DNA from: Shewanella sp. MTB7
GTDB lineage: Bacteria > Pseudomonadota > Gammaproteobacteria > Enterobacterales > Shewanellaceae
DNA length: 64,000 bases
Assembly (NCBI RefSeq): GCF_027571385.1
Contig: NZ_CP085636.1
Coordinates: 1,116,001 to 1,180,000, forward strand
Direction of reading: 5' to 3'
Shown here: piece after piece, positions 55,535 through 64,000 of the stretch
Layout of the letters: each line of letters opens with the position of its first letter
Position numbering within the stretch: the stretch's first letter is position 1
The notes under the pieces: generated by a model
Told to the model about the DNA's origin: nothing
The model's input: the letters and a program-made list of their open reading frames with translations, nothing else
The model's database searches: none
Program-made: the position numbers and the translations under genes

Positions 55535-58500
55535 TTACTCTGGATCATAGTCCAAAACTGGTGTAAGCCAACGTTCTGTATCCTCAATACTCATTCCTTT
55601 CCTCATCGCATAATCCTCGACCTGATCGCGGCCAATATTGGTCACGCCAAAGTAACGTGATTTAGGATGGGCAAAATACCAGCCTGAAACGGCTGCGGTT
55701 GGGTACATGGCGTAGCTTTCAGTGATATTAAGGCCAATAGTCTCATCGGGTTTTAGTAGATCCCACAACAGTCCTTTTTCGGTGTGATCAGGACAGGCCG
55801 GGTAACCCGGTGCTGGACGTATGCCTTTATATTTTTCACGGATCAGAGACTCGTTATCGAGTACCTCATCAGACGCATACCCCCAGAACTCTTTACGGAC
55901 CCGTTCATGCATACGCTCGGCGAAGGCTTCGGCCAATCGGTCGGCGAGGCACTTGAGCATGATGGTGCTGTAGTCATCGTGATCGGCCTCAAAACGTGCC
56001 ACATGTTCGTCGATGCCATGGCCTGTGGTGACCGCAAAGCCGCCCATGTAATCGGCGACGCCAGAGTCTTTTGGCGCAACAAAATCGGCTAGGCAGAAGT
56101 TGTCGTTACCGACACGCTCTATCTGCATGCGCAGGTGATGGAGAGTCATTATCGGCTTGTCGCGGGTCTCATCCGTCCCATCGCAAGAGTAGAGTTCGAT
56201 GTCGTCATGTCCCACAGTGTTAGCTGGGAACAGGCCGATAACCGCTTTGGCGGTGAGCCATTTTTCATCGATGATCTTCTTCAGCATGGCTTTGCCATCG
56301 GCAAACAGCTTAGTGGCCTCTTCACCGACGACTTCATCGGTTAAGATTTGTGGGAAGTGCCCGTGTAGCTCCCAGCTGCGGAAAAACGGTGTCCAATCGA
56401 TCCGTTCAACTAAGTCTTCTAGCGGGTAGTCATCAAACACCTGACGGCCCAGCACGTTTGGCACAAACGGGGTGTAATTTTCCCAATCGTGCTGACAGCG
56501 ATTTTCACGCGCCGCTTCAATGGAGGTGATCACTTTGCGTTTTGCCTGTGACAAACGCTTTTCACGCATCACATCATACTCTTGATAGGCGGCATCAATC
56601 GTCGCCTGACGCGTCTCGTTGTTAATCAACTTAGACACCATAGGCACGGCGCGTGAGGCGTCGGCAATGTAGATGGCGCCGGTTGGTGCATGGGGCGCTA
56701 TCTTCACTGCGGTATGGATTTTTGAACAGGTCGCGCCGCCGATAATGGATGGAATGGTCAGGCCTGCTTTATGGAAGGCCTTGACGTTATGCACCATCTC
56801 ATCGAGACTTGGGGTGATAAGCCCTGACATGCCGATGATGTCGACGTTCTCTGCCACGGCGACTTCGATAATCTTCTCAACCGGCACCATCACGCCTAAA
56901 TCAATCACTTCATAGCCGTTACAGGCCAGTACCACGCCGACAATGTTCTTGCCGATATCGTGGACATCCCCTTTTACCGTGACCATTAAGATCTTACCGT
57001 TCGACTGACCAGGGGTCTTTTCGAGTTCGATATAAGGGTTGAGATACGCCACGGCTTTTTTCATTACGCGGGCAGATTTAACCACCTGTGGCAGGAACAT
57101 TTTACCGGAGCCAAATAGATCGCCGACCACGTTCATGCCGTCCATCAAGGCACCTTCAATCACATCCAGTGGTCGTGTCGCGGCTGCGCGGGCTTCTTCA
57201 GTATCTTGGTCAATAAAGTCGGTAATGCCTTTAACCAAGGCGTGGGACAAGCGTTGACTGACTGGCCAGCTGCGCCACTCTAAATCTTCTTTTTTCACTG
57301 TTTGACTGCCGTCACCGCGAAACTTCTCTGCGACCTCTAATAGCAGTTCTGTGTTATTCGTTGGCTCACCGTTTTTATCAACAGCGGTACAGGGCAAGTT
57401 CTGCACTATGGCTTCGACTCGCTCCTTTAACTCAGGGTCGATATCATCATAAATCGCCAGCTGTCCGGCGTTGACGATACCCATGTCCATGCCCGCTTGA
57501 ATCGCGTGGTAGAGGAACACGGCGTGGATCGCTTCTCGTACTGGGTTGTTACCACGGAACGAGAACGACACATTCGATACGCCGCCGGAGATCATGGCGT
57601 GGGGCAGGGTGCGTTTAATCTCGGCAGTCGCTTCGATAAAGTCGACGGCGTAGTTGTCGTGCTCTTCGATACCGGTGGCGATGGCAAAAATATTGGGATC
57701 GAAAATAATGTCTTCTGGCGGGAAGCCCACTTTGTCGACCAACACGCGATAAGCGCGGGTACAAATTTCAATTTTACGTGCTTTAGTGTCGGCTTGGCCT
57801 TGCTCATCGAACGCCATGATAATCGCCGCAGCGCCATAGCGTTTAACGAGTTTGGCTTGCTGGATAAACTTCTCTTCGCCCTCTTTAAGGGAGATGGAGT
57901 TAACGATACCTTTGCCTTGAATACACTTAAGTCCCGCTTCGATCACTTCCCATTTCGAGGAGTCGATCATAATCGGTACCCGGGAGATATCAGGCTCTGA
58001 TGCGATAAGGTTGAGGAATTTATGCATCATCTCTGCGCCATCGAGCATGCCTTCATCCATGTTGATGTCGATGACTTGGGCACCACTCTCAACTTGCTCA
58101 CGGGCGACACTCAGTGCTTCTTCATAGGCGCCGGTTTTGATTAGCCTAAGGAACTTTGCTGAGCCGGTGACGTTGGTGCGTTCACCCACGTTTAAAAATA
58201 GCGAATTCTTATCTATGGTAAGCGGCTCAAGACCTGACAAGCGACAAGCCACCGGAATATCGGGTAGCACACGGGCTTGGTGCTGGATCACGGCTTTGCG
58301 GATAGCGCGGATATGCGCTGGCGTGGTACCACAACAGCCACCGATAATATTGAGGAAGCCTTCCTGAGCCCACTCACCAATAATATCGGCCATCTGCTTC
58401 GGTGTTTCATCATAGCCACCAAACTCGTTTGGCAGTCCCGCATTGGGATGGGCAGAGACAAAACATTCAGAAATTTTCGACAGCTCTTCGATATATGGGC

Positions 58501-59302
58501 GAAGTTCTTTTGGACCCAGAGCACAGTTAAGACCGATAGACAGGGGTTTAACGTGGCGCAGCGAGTTGTAAAACGCTTCGGTGGTTTGACCGGTCAGGGT
58601 GCGACCTGAGGCGTCGGTGATGGTGCCTGAGATCATGATTGGCAAGCGGCCATCAAGTTGCTCATAGACGGTTTCGATAGCAAATAACGCAGCCTTGGCA
58701 TTCAAGGTATCGAAGATGGTTTCCACCATGAGAAGATCGGCGCCGCCTTCGATAAGGGCATTAATCGACTCGATATAGGCTTCGACCAGTTCATCGAAGC
58801 TAACGTTACGGTAACCTGGGTCATTAACATCTGGGCTGATTGAACAAGTACGGTTGGTCGGGCCGAGTACACCAGCGACATAACAAACTCGGCCAGTTTC
58901 AGCTTCGACTTCATCACAGGCAGTGCGTGCTAAACGTGCGCCTTCGAAGTTTATTTCGGCCGACAAGGCTTGCATGTCGTAATCGGCCATGGCGATACGC
59001 GTGGCGTTGAAGGTGTTGGTCTCGATAATATCGGCACCAGCAAGCAGGTAGTCTTTATGAATGCGTTTGATGGCGTCAGGCTGTGTGAGCACTAATAGGT
59101 CGTTGTTACCTTTGACATCGCTTGGCCAGTCTTTAAAACGCTCGCCGCGAAAGTCTTCCTCTTCAAACTTACGATCTTGGATCATGGTGCCCATGGCACC
59201 GTCAAGAATAAGGATCCCTTCGCTCAGTTGCTTGGTCAGCTGGAGTTCGAGCTGTTGACCTTTTAGGTTAAATGCTTTGCTGTTTAGGATGCCAGTGGTC
59301 AT
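55535..59302 (-). CDS. metH: Cobalamin-dependent methionine synthase
   Basis: 1255 residues, full length. Homocysteine-binding barrel ([22 protein letters not shown] with zinc Cys, and GLNCALGP), pterin-binding barrel ([25 protein letters not shown]), B12-binding module with the axial His in [24 protein letters not shown], and the C-terminal reactivation domain for SAM ([15 protein letters not shown]). Transfers methyl from 5-methyl-THF to homocysteine. Two MetJ-type boxes lie upstream. It is the main B12 consumer beside the B12 uptake and salvage genes of this window. Confidence 0.98.
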   Translation of the reverse strand: MTTGILNSKAFNLKGQQLELQLTKQLSEGILILDGAMGTMIQDRKFEEEDFRGERFKDWPSDVKGNNDLLVLTQPDAIKRIHKDYLLAGADIIETNTFNATRIAMADYDMQALSAEINFEGARLARTACDEVEAETGRVCYVAGVLGPTNRTCSISPDVNDPGYRNVSFDELVEAYIESINALIEGGADLLMVETIFDTLNAKAALFAIETVYEQLDGRLPIMISGTITDASGRTLTGQTTEAFYNSLRHVKPLSIGLNCALGPKELRPYIEELSKISECFVSAHPNAGLPNEFGGYDETPKQMADIIGEWAQEGFLNIIGGCCGTTPAHIRAIRKAVIQHQARVLPDIPVACRLSGLEPLTIDKNSLFLNVGERTNVTGSAKFLRLIKTGAYEEALSVAREQVESGAQVIDINMDEGMLDGAEMMHKFLNLIASEPDISRVPIMIDSSKWEVIEAGLKCIQGKGIVNSISLKEGEEKFIQQAKLVKRYGAAAIIMAFDEQGQADTKARKIEICTRAYRVLVDKVGFPPEDIIFDPNIFAIATGIEEHDNYAVDFIEATAEIKRTLPHAMISGGVSNVSFSFRGNNPVREAIHAVFLYHAIQAGMDMGIVNAGQLAIYDDIDPELKERVEAIVQNLPCTAVDKNGEPTNNTELLLEVAEKFRGDGSQTVKKEDLEWRSWPVSQRLSHALVKGITDFIDQDTEEARAAATRPLDVIEGALMDGMNVVGDLFGSGKMFLPQVVKSARVMKKAVAYLNPYIELEKTPGQSNGKILMVTVKGDVHDIGKNIVGVVLACNGYEVIDLGVMVPVEKIIEVAVAENVDIIGMSGLITPSLDEMVHNVKAFHKAGLTIPSIIGGATCSKIHTAVKIAPHAPTGAIYIADASRAVPMVSKLINNETRQATIDAAYQEYDVMREKRLSQAKRKVITSIEAARENRCQHDWENYTPFVPNVLGRQVFDDYPLEDLVERIDWTPFFRSWELHGHFPQILTDEVVGEEATKLFADGKAMLKKIIDEKWLTAKAVIGLFPANTVGHDDIELYSCDGTDETRDKPIMTLHHLRMQIERVGNDNFCLADFVAPKDSGVADYMGGFAVTTGHGIDEHVARFEADHDDYSTIMLKCLADRLAEAFAERMHERVRKEFWGYASDEVLDNESLIREKYKGIRPAPGYPACPDHTEKGLLWDLLKPDETIGLNITESYAMYPTAAVSGWYFAHPKSRYFGVTNIGRDQVEDYAMRKGMSIEDTERWLTPVLDYDPE

Positions 59303-59448
59303 AAATTCTACCTGTTTTAACGACTTAATTGCTCAGGCTCAAGCATGTGTCTATTATTATAGTTACGTAGTTTCAACTGTTTATCTGATGATTTTAACTA
59401 TTTTCATCAACACTTGGTTAAAAAAATATTTTGGATGTTTATACGTAT

Positions 59449-59474
59449 AGACGTCCATAGTAAACTAGACGTCC
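59449..59474. promoter_or_regulatory. MetJ-type met boxes upstream of metH
   Basis: Two AGACGTCC octamers (59449-59456 and 59467-59474), close to the met-box consensus AGACGTCT, about 150-170 bp before the metH ATG. Spacing of 18 bp is not the ideal tandem 8-bp register, but TATACGTA just before the first may add a degenerate box. Confidence 0.6.
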
Positions 59475-59582
59475 GTGAGTGTCGAGTGCCCTTGTTTATA
59501 CCTTATAAATAAGCTGAGTTGACCTTAAAGAGTGATATCGTTAAAGGCGATGTGAAGCAAGTACTATGAGTTAGATAAGCGA

Positions 59583-59848
59583 TATTTGATGCGTCACGGT
59601 GAATGTCATTGATGACGGTCAGATACTCGCTGGTTAGTGAAAATTGAAGCAATAAGGGGTTAACATGCTAAACAGTGAGACTCAGGATTGGAGCAATGGT
59701 AAAACCACAACTTTGTATTTGATGCGTCACGGTGAATGTCATTGATGACGGTCAGATACTCGCTGGTTAGTGAAAATTGAAGCAATAAGGGGTTAACATG
59801 ATAAACAGTGAGACTCAGGATTGGAGCAATGGTAAAACCACAACTTTG
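59583..59848 (+). repeat. Tandem duplication, 133-bp unit, covering the phosphatase gene start
   Basis: TATTTGATGCGTCACGGTGA occurs at 59583, 59716 and 59849, exactly 133 bp apart. Units 1 and 2 are nearly identical and include the ribosome site (AAGGGG), the ATG and the first 24 or so codons of the phosphatase gene. The third occurrence is inside the intact gene. Confidence 0.9.
59665..59745 (+). pseudogene. Duplicated 5' stub of the phosphatase gene
   Basis: ATG 59665 with AAGGGG upstream opens a 26-codon frame beginning MLNSETQDWSNG and reading through the RHGE motif (LYLMRHGEC) before TGA. It copies the N-terminus of the downstream phosphatase with one change (Leu for Ile at position 2). 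It would be translated as a short peptide, having kept the same ribosome site. Confidence 0.75.
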
Positions 59849-60493
59849 TATTTGATGCGTCACGGTGAATGTGAAGGCGGTCAAATACTGCGAGGTCAAA
59901 CCGATGTGGCCTTAAGTGACACCGGCAAAGTACAGATGAAGCGTGCTATTGGGCAGCTCAACTCTGACCTCAACTCTGAGCTTAATTCTGATCTTAACTC
60001 TGGTCTCGATCTTGAGATCGAGATAGTGTTTGAACAGGTGATCTGTTCACCATTGCGCCGTTGCAGTGAGTTTGCCCTGTCACTTTATCTTGAGAAAGGG
60101 ATCCCGTTAAAGATGGAGGATGGTCTCAAAGAGATTGATTTTGGCGACTGGGATGGCGAAACCTTAGATAGCTTATATCAAACCAGTGCAGATATGATTG
60201 AGATGTATTGGAAGAACCCATGGGCTTTCACTCCACCCAATGGTGAGTCGATGCAAGCATTTGAGGCCAGAGTGAACCAGAGTTGGGATAGTATTTTGAG
60301 TCAATATAGTGGCCAAACGCTGTTACTTGTTACCCATGGTGGCGTGATCCGTCATCTGATGTCCAGAGCATTAGGTGTTACTGGCGTTGTGGGATTTTAT
60401 ACTCAGCTTGCACTCGCTTATGCATCGATTGTTAAAATTACTGTTTACACCTCAGCCCAAGGGGAGCATTTCACTAAGCTGCATTGGGACTAG
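59798..60493 (+). CDS. Histidine phosphatase, CobC-like (alpha-ribazole phosphatase)
   Basis: 231 residues. Phosphohistidine motif LYLMRHGECEGG (about 17-28), SPLRRCSEFA, catalytic acid region KEIDFGDWDGETLD, second His in LLLVTHGGVIRHLM. The family is the phosphoglycerate mutase-like superfamily; neighbouring B12 genes make alpha-ribazole 5'-phosphate the likely substrate in nucleotide-loop salvage. A loop after about residue 54 is lengthened by four 12-bp repeats coding LNS(D/E/G). The gene start lies inside the second unit of a 133-bp duplication, with AAGGGG upstream. Confidence 0.8.
   Translation: MINSETQDWSNGKTTTLYLMRHGECEGGQILRGQTDVALSDTGKVQMKRAIGQLNSDLNSELNSDLNSGLDLEIEIVFEQVICSPLRRCSEFALSLYLEKGIPLKMEDGLKEIDFGDWDGETLDSLYQTSADMIEMYWKNPWAFTPPNGESMQAFEARVNQSWDSILSQYSGQTLLLVTHGGVIRHLMSRALGVTGVVGFYTQLALAYASIVKITVYTSAQGEHFTKLHWD
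59960..60007 (+). repeat. In-frame 12-bp microsatellite inside the phosphatase gene
   Basis: AACTCTGACCTC, AACTCTGAGCTT, AATTCTGATCTT and AACTCTGGTCTC follow one another, coding the repeated peptide N-S-(D/E/G)-L. Copy number could change without breaking the frame. Confidence 0.85.
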
Positions 60494-60693
60494 AAATATT
60501 TTGTCCTTGGTATTTTTTTAGATAAAAGCTGATAATTCAACTGCTACAGTTTGCCTAGAGTATTAAAAACGGCATAATAGTGCCACTTAGGATCGGTTAT
60601 TACTCTGCTATCTATATTTGGTCGTACAGAGCAACAGATCCGCAAAGTTAGGTGTTGAGAGCTAGCAAGTGCTGAATAATATAAAGCAGCGTT

Positions 60694-60872
60694 TTATGGC
60701 GAACTCAATCTTAAAAGGGAATTGGGGATCTTTAATGCTAACCATTAAAGGAGAGTAGCCCAAACTGTACCCGCAACTGTGAGTGTTTTAAAGAAGCAGT
60801 GAGGACCGAGGTTCTAGGTTCTAAGAGCTAAGTTCTGCGACCTTCTTTAATCATGAGTCAGGATACCTGCCT
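60694..60872 (+). ncRNA. AdoCbl (cobalamin) riboswitch
   Basis: Conserved segments in order: AAAAGGGAATTGGGG region near 60713, AGTAGCCCAAACTGTACCCG near 60755-60774 then CAACTGTGAG, GAAG near 60793, and the B12 box GAGTCAGGATACCTGCC near 60855-60871. The variable arm holds short repeats (AGGTTCTA, GGTTCTA). It lies 50 bp before a short ORF and about 190 bp before the BtuD-like gene. Expected to turn off the transport genes when cobalamin is plentiful. Confidence 0.92.
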
Positions 60873-60921
60873 AATTTTGTCGCTAATGAACTCAAGCGGG
60901 TAACTTGAGGAGGCGTTTCAG

Positions 60922-61071
60922 ATGACATTTTTTCACTGTGCGAAAGCTCAGGGTTACCTTATCCCCATTAATGTGAAAGCTTGCGGGATACTTACTGTCT
61001 TGATTTTCATGCTGTCCCAAATAAATACTGCCATCGATGTGATCCATGGCGGGACAGAGCAACATGCCTGA
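60922..61071 (+). CDS. Short ORF between the B12 riboswitch and btuD
   Basis: 49 residues (MTFFHCAKAQGYLIPINVKA ... ending TEQHA) with a strong GAGGAGG ribosome site about 10 bases upstream. One hydrophobic segment (ACGILTVLIFMLSQI) at about 20-34. Its TGA at 61069-61071 overlaps the likely btuD start (ATG 61064), so the two would be translationally coupled. I recognise no family; it could be a leader peptide that lets the riboswitch control one ribosome site for both frames, or a small membrane component. Confidence 0.5.
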   Translation: MTFFHCAKAQGYLIPINVKACGILTVLIFMLSQINTAIDVIHGGTEQHA

Positions 61072-61900
61072 ATTTCCTCCCTCTAAAACCAAGGTTCTAC
61101 AGGTTGAAGGCTTAACTTGGCAGGCAGAACAGCGTGAGATTTTATCTGATATCCACTTCTGTTTAACTAAGGGAGAGATGCTAGGTATTATTGGCCCCAA
61201 TGGCGCTGGGAAGTCTAGCTTGCTGCGTTGTTTGTATCGATACATTAAGCCAAGTTCAGGGTGTATTACTCTGTTTGGTGAAGATATTTCAATTTTGTCG
61301 GCTAAGGAGTTTGCTAAGCAAGTTGCCGTGGTGCTGCAAGATACTCCGCACCATTTTGACCTGACCACTGCACAGCTTGTGGCCATTGGGTTAACACCGC
61401 ACAAGGGACCTTTTGGGGTAACAAGTGCGAGTGACACAGAGATTATCAGTGACGCGTTGGCCAAGGTTGGTTTGAGCCATAAGGCGAAGCAGGCCTATGA
61501 GCATCTCTCTGGCGGTGAGAAGCAACGTGCGCTGATCGCCAGAGCTATAGTGCAGCGACCTCAGCTGCTTATTCTTGATGAACCGACTAATCATCTTGAT
61601 ATCCGCTACCAGATCCAGATCTTAGAGTTGCTTCGCAGCCTTAAAATTTCGGTTATCACCTCGATTCATGATCTCAATCTTGCCAGCGCCTTGTGCGATC
61701 AACTATTGCTACTGGACAGCGGAAAAGCCATCTCCCATGGCACACCAATTGAGGTATTAACTGAGCAACGAATTGGAGAGGTGTTTGGCGTGTGTTGCAA
61801 GATTGAGTCGCACCCTCAACATGGGAACCCACAGATCAGTTATTTCTATGGCTATAACAGTGGCGTTGATAAACAAGCAGAGCATGATAATGAACATTAA
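61064..61900 (+). CDS. btuD: Cobalamin ABC transporter ATPase (BtuD-like)
   Basis: 278 residues from ATG 61064; ATG 61046 in the same frame is an alternative. Walker A GPNGAGKSSLL (about 41-51), signature LSGGEKQRALIARA, Walker B LLILDEPTNHLD, H-loop SIHDLN. FecE/BtuD branch of importers for B12 and siderophores. The upstream AdoCbl riboswitch and the permease that follows (17-bp overlap) point to B12. The C-terminal tail is GVDKQAEHDNEH. Confidence 0.9.
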   Translation: MPEFPPSKTKVLQVEGLTWQAEQREILSDIHFCLTKGEMLGIIGPNGAGKSSLLRCLYRYIKPSSGCITLFGEDISILSAKEFAKQVAVVLQDTPHHFDLTTAQLVAIGLTPHKGPFGVTSASDTEIISDALAKVGLSHKAKQAYEHLSGGEKQRALIARAIVQRPQLLILDEPTNHLDIRYQIQILELLRSLKISVITSIHDLNLASALCDQLLLLDSGKAISHGTPIEVLTEQRIGEVFGVCCKIESHPQHGNPQISYFYGYNSGVDKQAEHDNEH

Positions 61901-62951
61901 GCCTAATGTAAGTCATGCTTGGGTGATTAGTTCTCTGCTTGTGCTCAGTGTTATCTCTTTGATATCTGCCGCCAGCTTTGGTGCCGCTAGTTTGTCATTT
62001 TCCGATGTGGTGGATGTGTTACTGCATAGTACATTAGATGTTGGTGAGGTTTCAGCGATTGCCGAGCGGATCATTATCGAACTTAGGTTCCCGAGAGTAT
62101 TGTTGGCTTTTATTGCTGGAGCGGGTCTGTCTATTGCCGGCAGCGTGTTGCAAACCGTCACCCGAAATCCTTTGGCTGATCCTTATCTGTTTGGGATCTC
62201 ATCTGGGGCTTCGTTTGGCGCCGTGATGGTACTGACCTTGTTTGGTGGCTCAGGGCTTCTCTCTGGTTTAAGCCTGTTTGCAGGTACTGAGCAGTTTGAA
62301 ACACTTGAGTGGTTGAGTCTGCCACTGGGCGCCTTTATTGGGGCTGGGTTATCAGTCCTTATGGTGTTGAGCTTATGCGGTCGAACCATGAGCAGTCAGA
62401 TTGAGCGCATGCTGCTATCTGGCGTGGCTATCTCATTCATGTTTGGCGCATTAACCAGTTTGATGCTCTATTTTTCGAGTCCACAAGCCGCCGCTTCTGT
62501 GCTGTTTTGGAGTCTAGGCAGTTTTGCTAAAGCCAGTTGGCAAGGCTTGATTTTACCTGCCATCGTGGTCAGTGGTGCAACTGTCATCATACTGTTATTT
62601 AAGCGTCAGATAATGGCCATGCGAGCCGGAGATGAAACGGCGCATACCTTAGGGGTAAATGTTGGGCGTCTGCGTTTGCAGATGTTACTGCTTTGCTCGT
62701 TAATCACCGCCATCTTGGTGGCTAACTGTGGCGGGATAGGCTTCGTTGGTTTAATGATCCCCCATATCGTCAGGATGTTGTTTCCGGGGTCTTTTTCGTT
62801 ACTGACCACGGCGCTATTTGGTGGATTATTTATGGTCTGGATCGATGTGCTGGCTCGCAGTCTTTTGAGTCATCAGGAGTTGCCGGTTGGGATAATTACA
62901 GCCGTTATAGGTAGCATCTTTTTCTTAGCCATTTTAGGACGAAAAAAATAG
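61884..62951 (+). CDS. btuC: Cobalamin ABC transporter permease (BtuC-like)
   Basis: 355 residues from ATG 61884 (ATG 61890 possible); longer frames to 61773 overlap btuD and are rejected. FecCD family with about ten helices: RFPRVLLAFIAGAGLSIAGS, TRNPLADPYLFGISSGASFG, GGIGFVGLMIPHIVRMLF, SLLSHQELPVGIITAVIGS. Forms the B12 channel with BtuD; a BtuF-type binding protein is not seen in this window and may lie beyond the right edge. The 447 bp to cobT contains a MITE-like element. Confidence 0.9.
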   Translation: MIMNIKPNVSHAWVISSLLVLSVISLISAASFGAASLSFSDVVDVLLHSTLDVGEVSAIAERIIIELRFPRVLLAFIAGAGLSIAGSVLQTVTRNPLADPYLFGISSGASFGAVMVLTLFGGSGLLSGLSLFAGTEQFETLEWLSLPLGAFIGAGLSVLMVLSLCGRTMSSQIERMLLSGVAISFMFGALTSLMLYFSSPQAAASVLFWSLGSFAKASWQGLILPAIVVSGATVIILLFKRQIMAMRAGDETAHTLGVNVGRLRLQMLLLCSLITAILVANCGGIGFVGLMIPHIVRMLFPGSFSLLTTALFGGLFMVWIDVLARSLLSHQELPVGIITAVIGSIFFLAILGRKK

Positions 62952-63098
62952 AACTCTGGCAATAATTTGTCACGATTTTTAAGGTAAATATAGGGGAGAA
63001 GGCTTGCGACCTCAGCACTTTCATGCTTTCTTGGTTCAGTCTATGGCTACAACTTATGACTTACTGGTTGTAAGCTAGGTACAAATGAAATTAACAGT

Positions 63099-63364
63099 AT
63101 ACCCAAGCTACCTCAAGATGCTCGTTTCAGAGACCCCGTAGGATAGCTGAACAAGGCAGTGATTGAGAATAATGGTCATTCCCTTGTCGATATCACTAAC
63201 GCAGTGCAGGGATTCTACGGGAACTCCCGAAGGGCATGGCGAGAAGCAACATTTTTCTGTGTTATGAAATATTGAATTAGAATAACTAGTCCTACTATTT
63301 TCATGCCTTGAACTCTGTCACTTCTCGACATGCTGAGTCCTGCATCTTGAAGTGGTTTGGGTAT
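63099..63364. mobile_element. MITE-like element, copy 2 (opposite orientation to copy 1)
   Basis: 266 bp, starts ATACCCAAGCTACCTCAAG and ends CTTGAAGTGGTTTGGGTAT, the reverse complement of copy 1's ends at 8063-8326. Interior similarity is high (for example CCCTTGTCGATATCACTAAC against GTTAGCGATATCGACAAGGG). It lies between btuC and cobT and ends 33 bp before the cobT ATG, so it separates the two genes and supplies the sequence in front of cobT. Confidence 0.8.
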
Positions 63365-63397
63365 AGAACTAAAACCATTCAATTTAAGGTATTAACT

Positions 63398-64000
63398 ATG
63401 TTCGCTGTTGGGTTTGATATTGCGCAAGTCAGTCGTGAGTTTGACGATGAGATCCAGAATAAAATAGATAATAAAACTAAACCGTTGGGCGCACTTGGTG
63501 AACTTGAAAATTTAGCTAAACAGATAGCTCGTGTATTAGGAAAAGATAAGCCTCAAATAGTAAACCCTAAGTTGCTGATTTTTGCTGCTGATCATGGTAT
63601 TGCTGCTTTTGGGGTATCAATAGCACCGAGTGAAGTCACCGCTCAGATGGTGATGAACTTTATTAATGGCGGCGCTGCCATCAATGTGTTTTGTCGTCAG
63701 GTAGGCTTTGAACTTGAAGTGATTGATTGTGGGATTTTGCAGCCACTCGAAGGCGTCGAGGGTATTATCAAGCAGCGATTAGGTGCAGGTACTGCGGCTA
63801 TTCATCTGCAAGCTGCAATGAGCTTAGAAGAGGTGAAGCAAGGTTTTGAGATGGTTAGAGCGCGTGTTGAACATCACCATCAGCAAGGTTGTAACCTGAT
63901 TGCATTGGGAGAGATGGGCATAGGCAATACCTCCTCAGCTGCTGCCATCATGGCCACCATCATGGAGATGGAGAGTATCGATTGTGTCGGACGGGGTACG
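63398..64000 (+). CDS. cobT: Nicotinate-nucleotide:DMB phosphoribosyltransferase, 5' part
   Basis: Runs off the window after 201 codons; the family is about 350 residues. ATG 63398 with TTAAGG upstream. Conserved segments: [67 protein letters not shown]. Forms alpha-ribazole 5'-phosphate from dimethylbenzimidazole and nicotinate mononucleotide, the substrate for the CobC-like phosphatase. The promoter is likely in or near the MITE copy just upstream. Confidence 0.93.
   Translation, partial: MFAVGFDIAQVSREFDDEIQNKIDNKTKPLGALGELENLAKQIARVLGKDKPQIVNPKLLIFAADHGIAAFGVSIAPSEVTAQMVMNFINGGAAINVFCRQVGFELEVIDCGILQPLEGVEGIIKQRLGAGTAAIHLQAAMSLEEVKQGFEMVRARVEHHHQQGCNLIALGEMGIGNTSSAAAIMATIMEMESIDCVGRGT

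Noticed and set aside
60892..61464. 190-codon minus-strand frame opposite btuD
   Set aside because: It is the antisense shadow of the ATPase gene and the short ORF, with no motif of its own.

Overview
The window looks like a chromosomal segment of a marine gammaproteobacterium, most likely Shewanella or a close relative. This rests on gene content and order (rbsDACBKR, kch, trxC, a selO/msrA pair, and metH - cobC-like phosphatase - B12 riboswitch - btuDC - cobT), moderate GC, enterobacterial-type regulatory sites (CRP, Fur, MetJ-like) and REP-type repeats with a RAYT transposase. The assignment is from recognition only; no search was run.

Layout. 0-10.5 kb: tail of an unknown gene, an outer-membrane porin, a divergent nimT/nimR-like exporter and AraC regulator, a CSS-EAL c-di-GMP phosphodiesterase, msrA, selO, a MITE-like element, a DGPF/YCII protein with an ECF42-type sigma factor, and a second msrA-like gene. 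10.7-17.2 kb: a decaying block holding a group II PLP decarboxylase with two in-frame stops, a response regulator-GGDEF gene with a one-base loss in a G run, and a very large hybrid histidine kinase broken at three or more places. 17.5-31 kb: small secreted DUF2541-like protein, lone receiver protein, delta-class carbonic anhydrase-like protein, large lipoprotein, Kch potassium channel, Tat-exported M19-like protein, thioredoxin 2, U32/RlhA-like protein, cupin and iron alcohol dehydrogenase. 31-36.3 kb: DUF6765 fragment, HPP membrane protein, SemiSWEET, a broken S41 peptidase and a large secreted lipase-like hydrolase. 36.5-42.6 kb: complete ribose operon with a double palindromic operator. 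42.8-45.7 kb: ArsR-rhodanese regulator, ETHE1/Blh-like metallo-hydrolase and MFS transporter sharing a long palindromic operator, probably a sulfur-species (persulfide) response module. 46-48.3 kb: Fur-box-preceded PepSY membrane operon. 48.6-53.4 kb: Gfa, small membrane protein, LysR with a divergent HlyD/DUF2955 exporter. 53.4-55.5 kb: dispersed palindromic repeats and a RAYT transposase. 55.5-64 kb: vitamin B12 region (metH, duplicated phosphatase 5' end, phosphatase, AdoCbl riboswitch, short leader ORF, btuD, btuC, second MITE copy, start of cobT).

How the genes fit together. The B12 region couples uptake (BtuC/BtuD), lower-ligand salvage (CobT and a CobC-like phosphatase) and the B12-dependent enzyme MetH. 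The rbs cluster is a self-contained import, phosphorylation and control unit. Msr, SelO and Trx2 genes give the left half a redox-repair flavour. I did not find a clearly new biological system. The most rewarding items are the ArsR/MBL/MFS regulon with its 36-bp palindrome, the two oppositely oriented MITE copies each ending about 30 bp before a start codon, the concentrated gene-decay block, the tandem 133-bp duplication of a gene start, the RAYT with its direct-repeat flanks, and the small ORF between the B12 riboswitch and btuD. Functions are from sequence recognition by eye, and residue positions are approximate.
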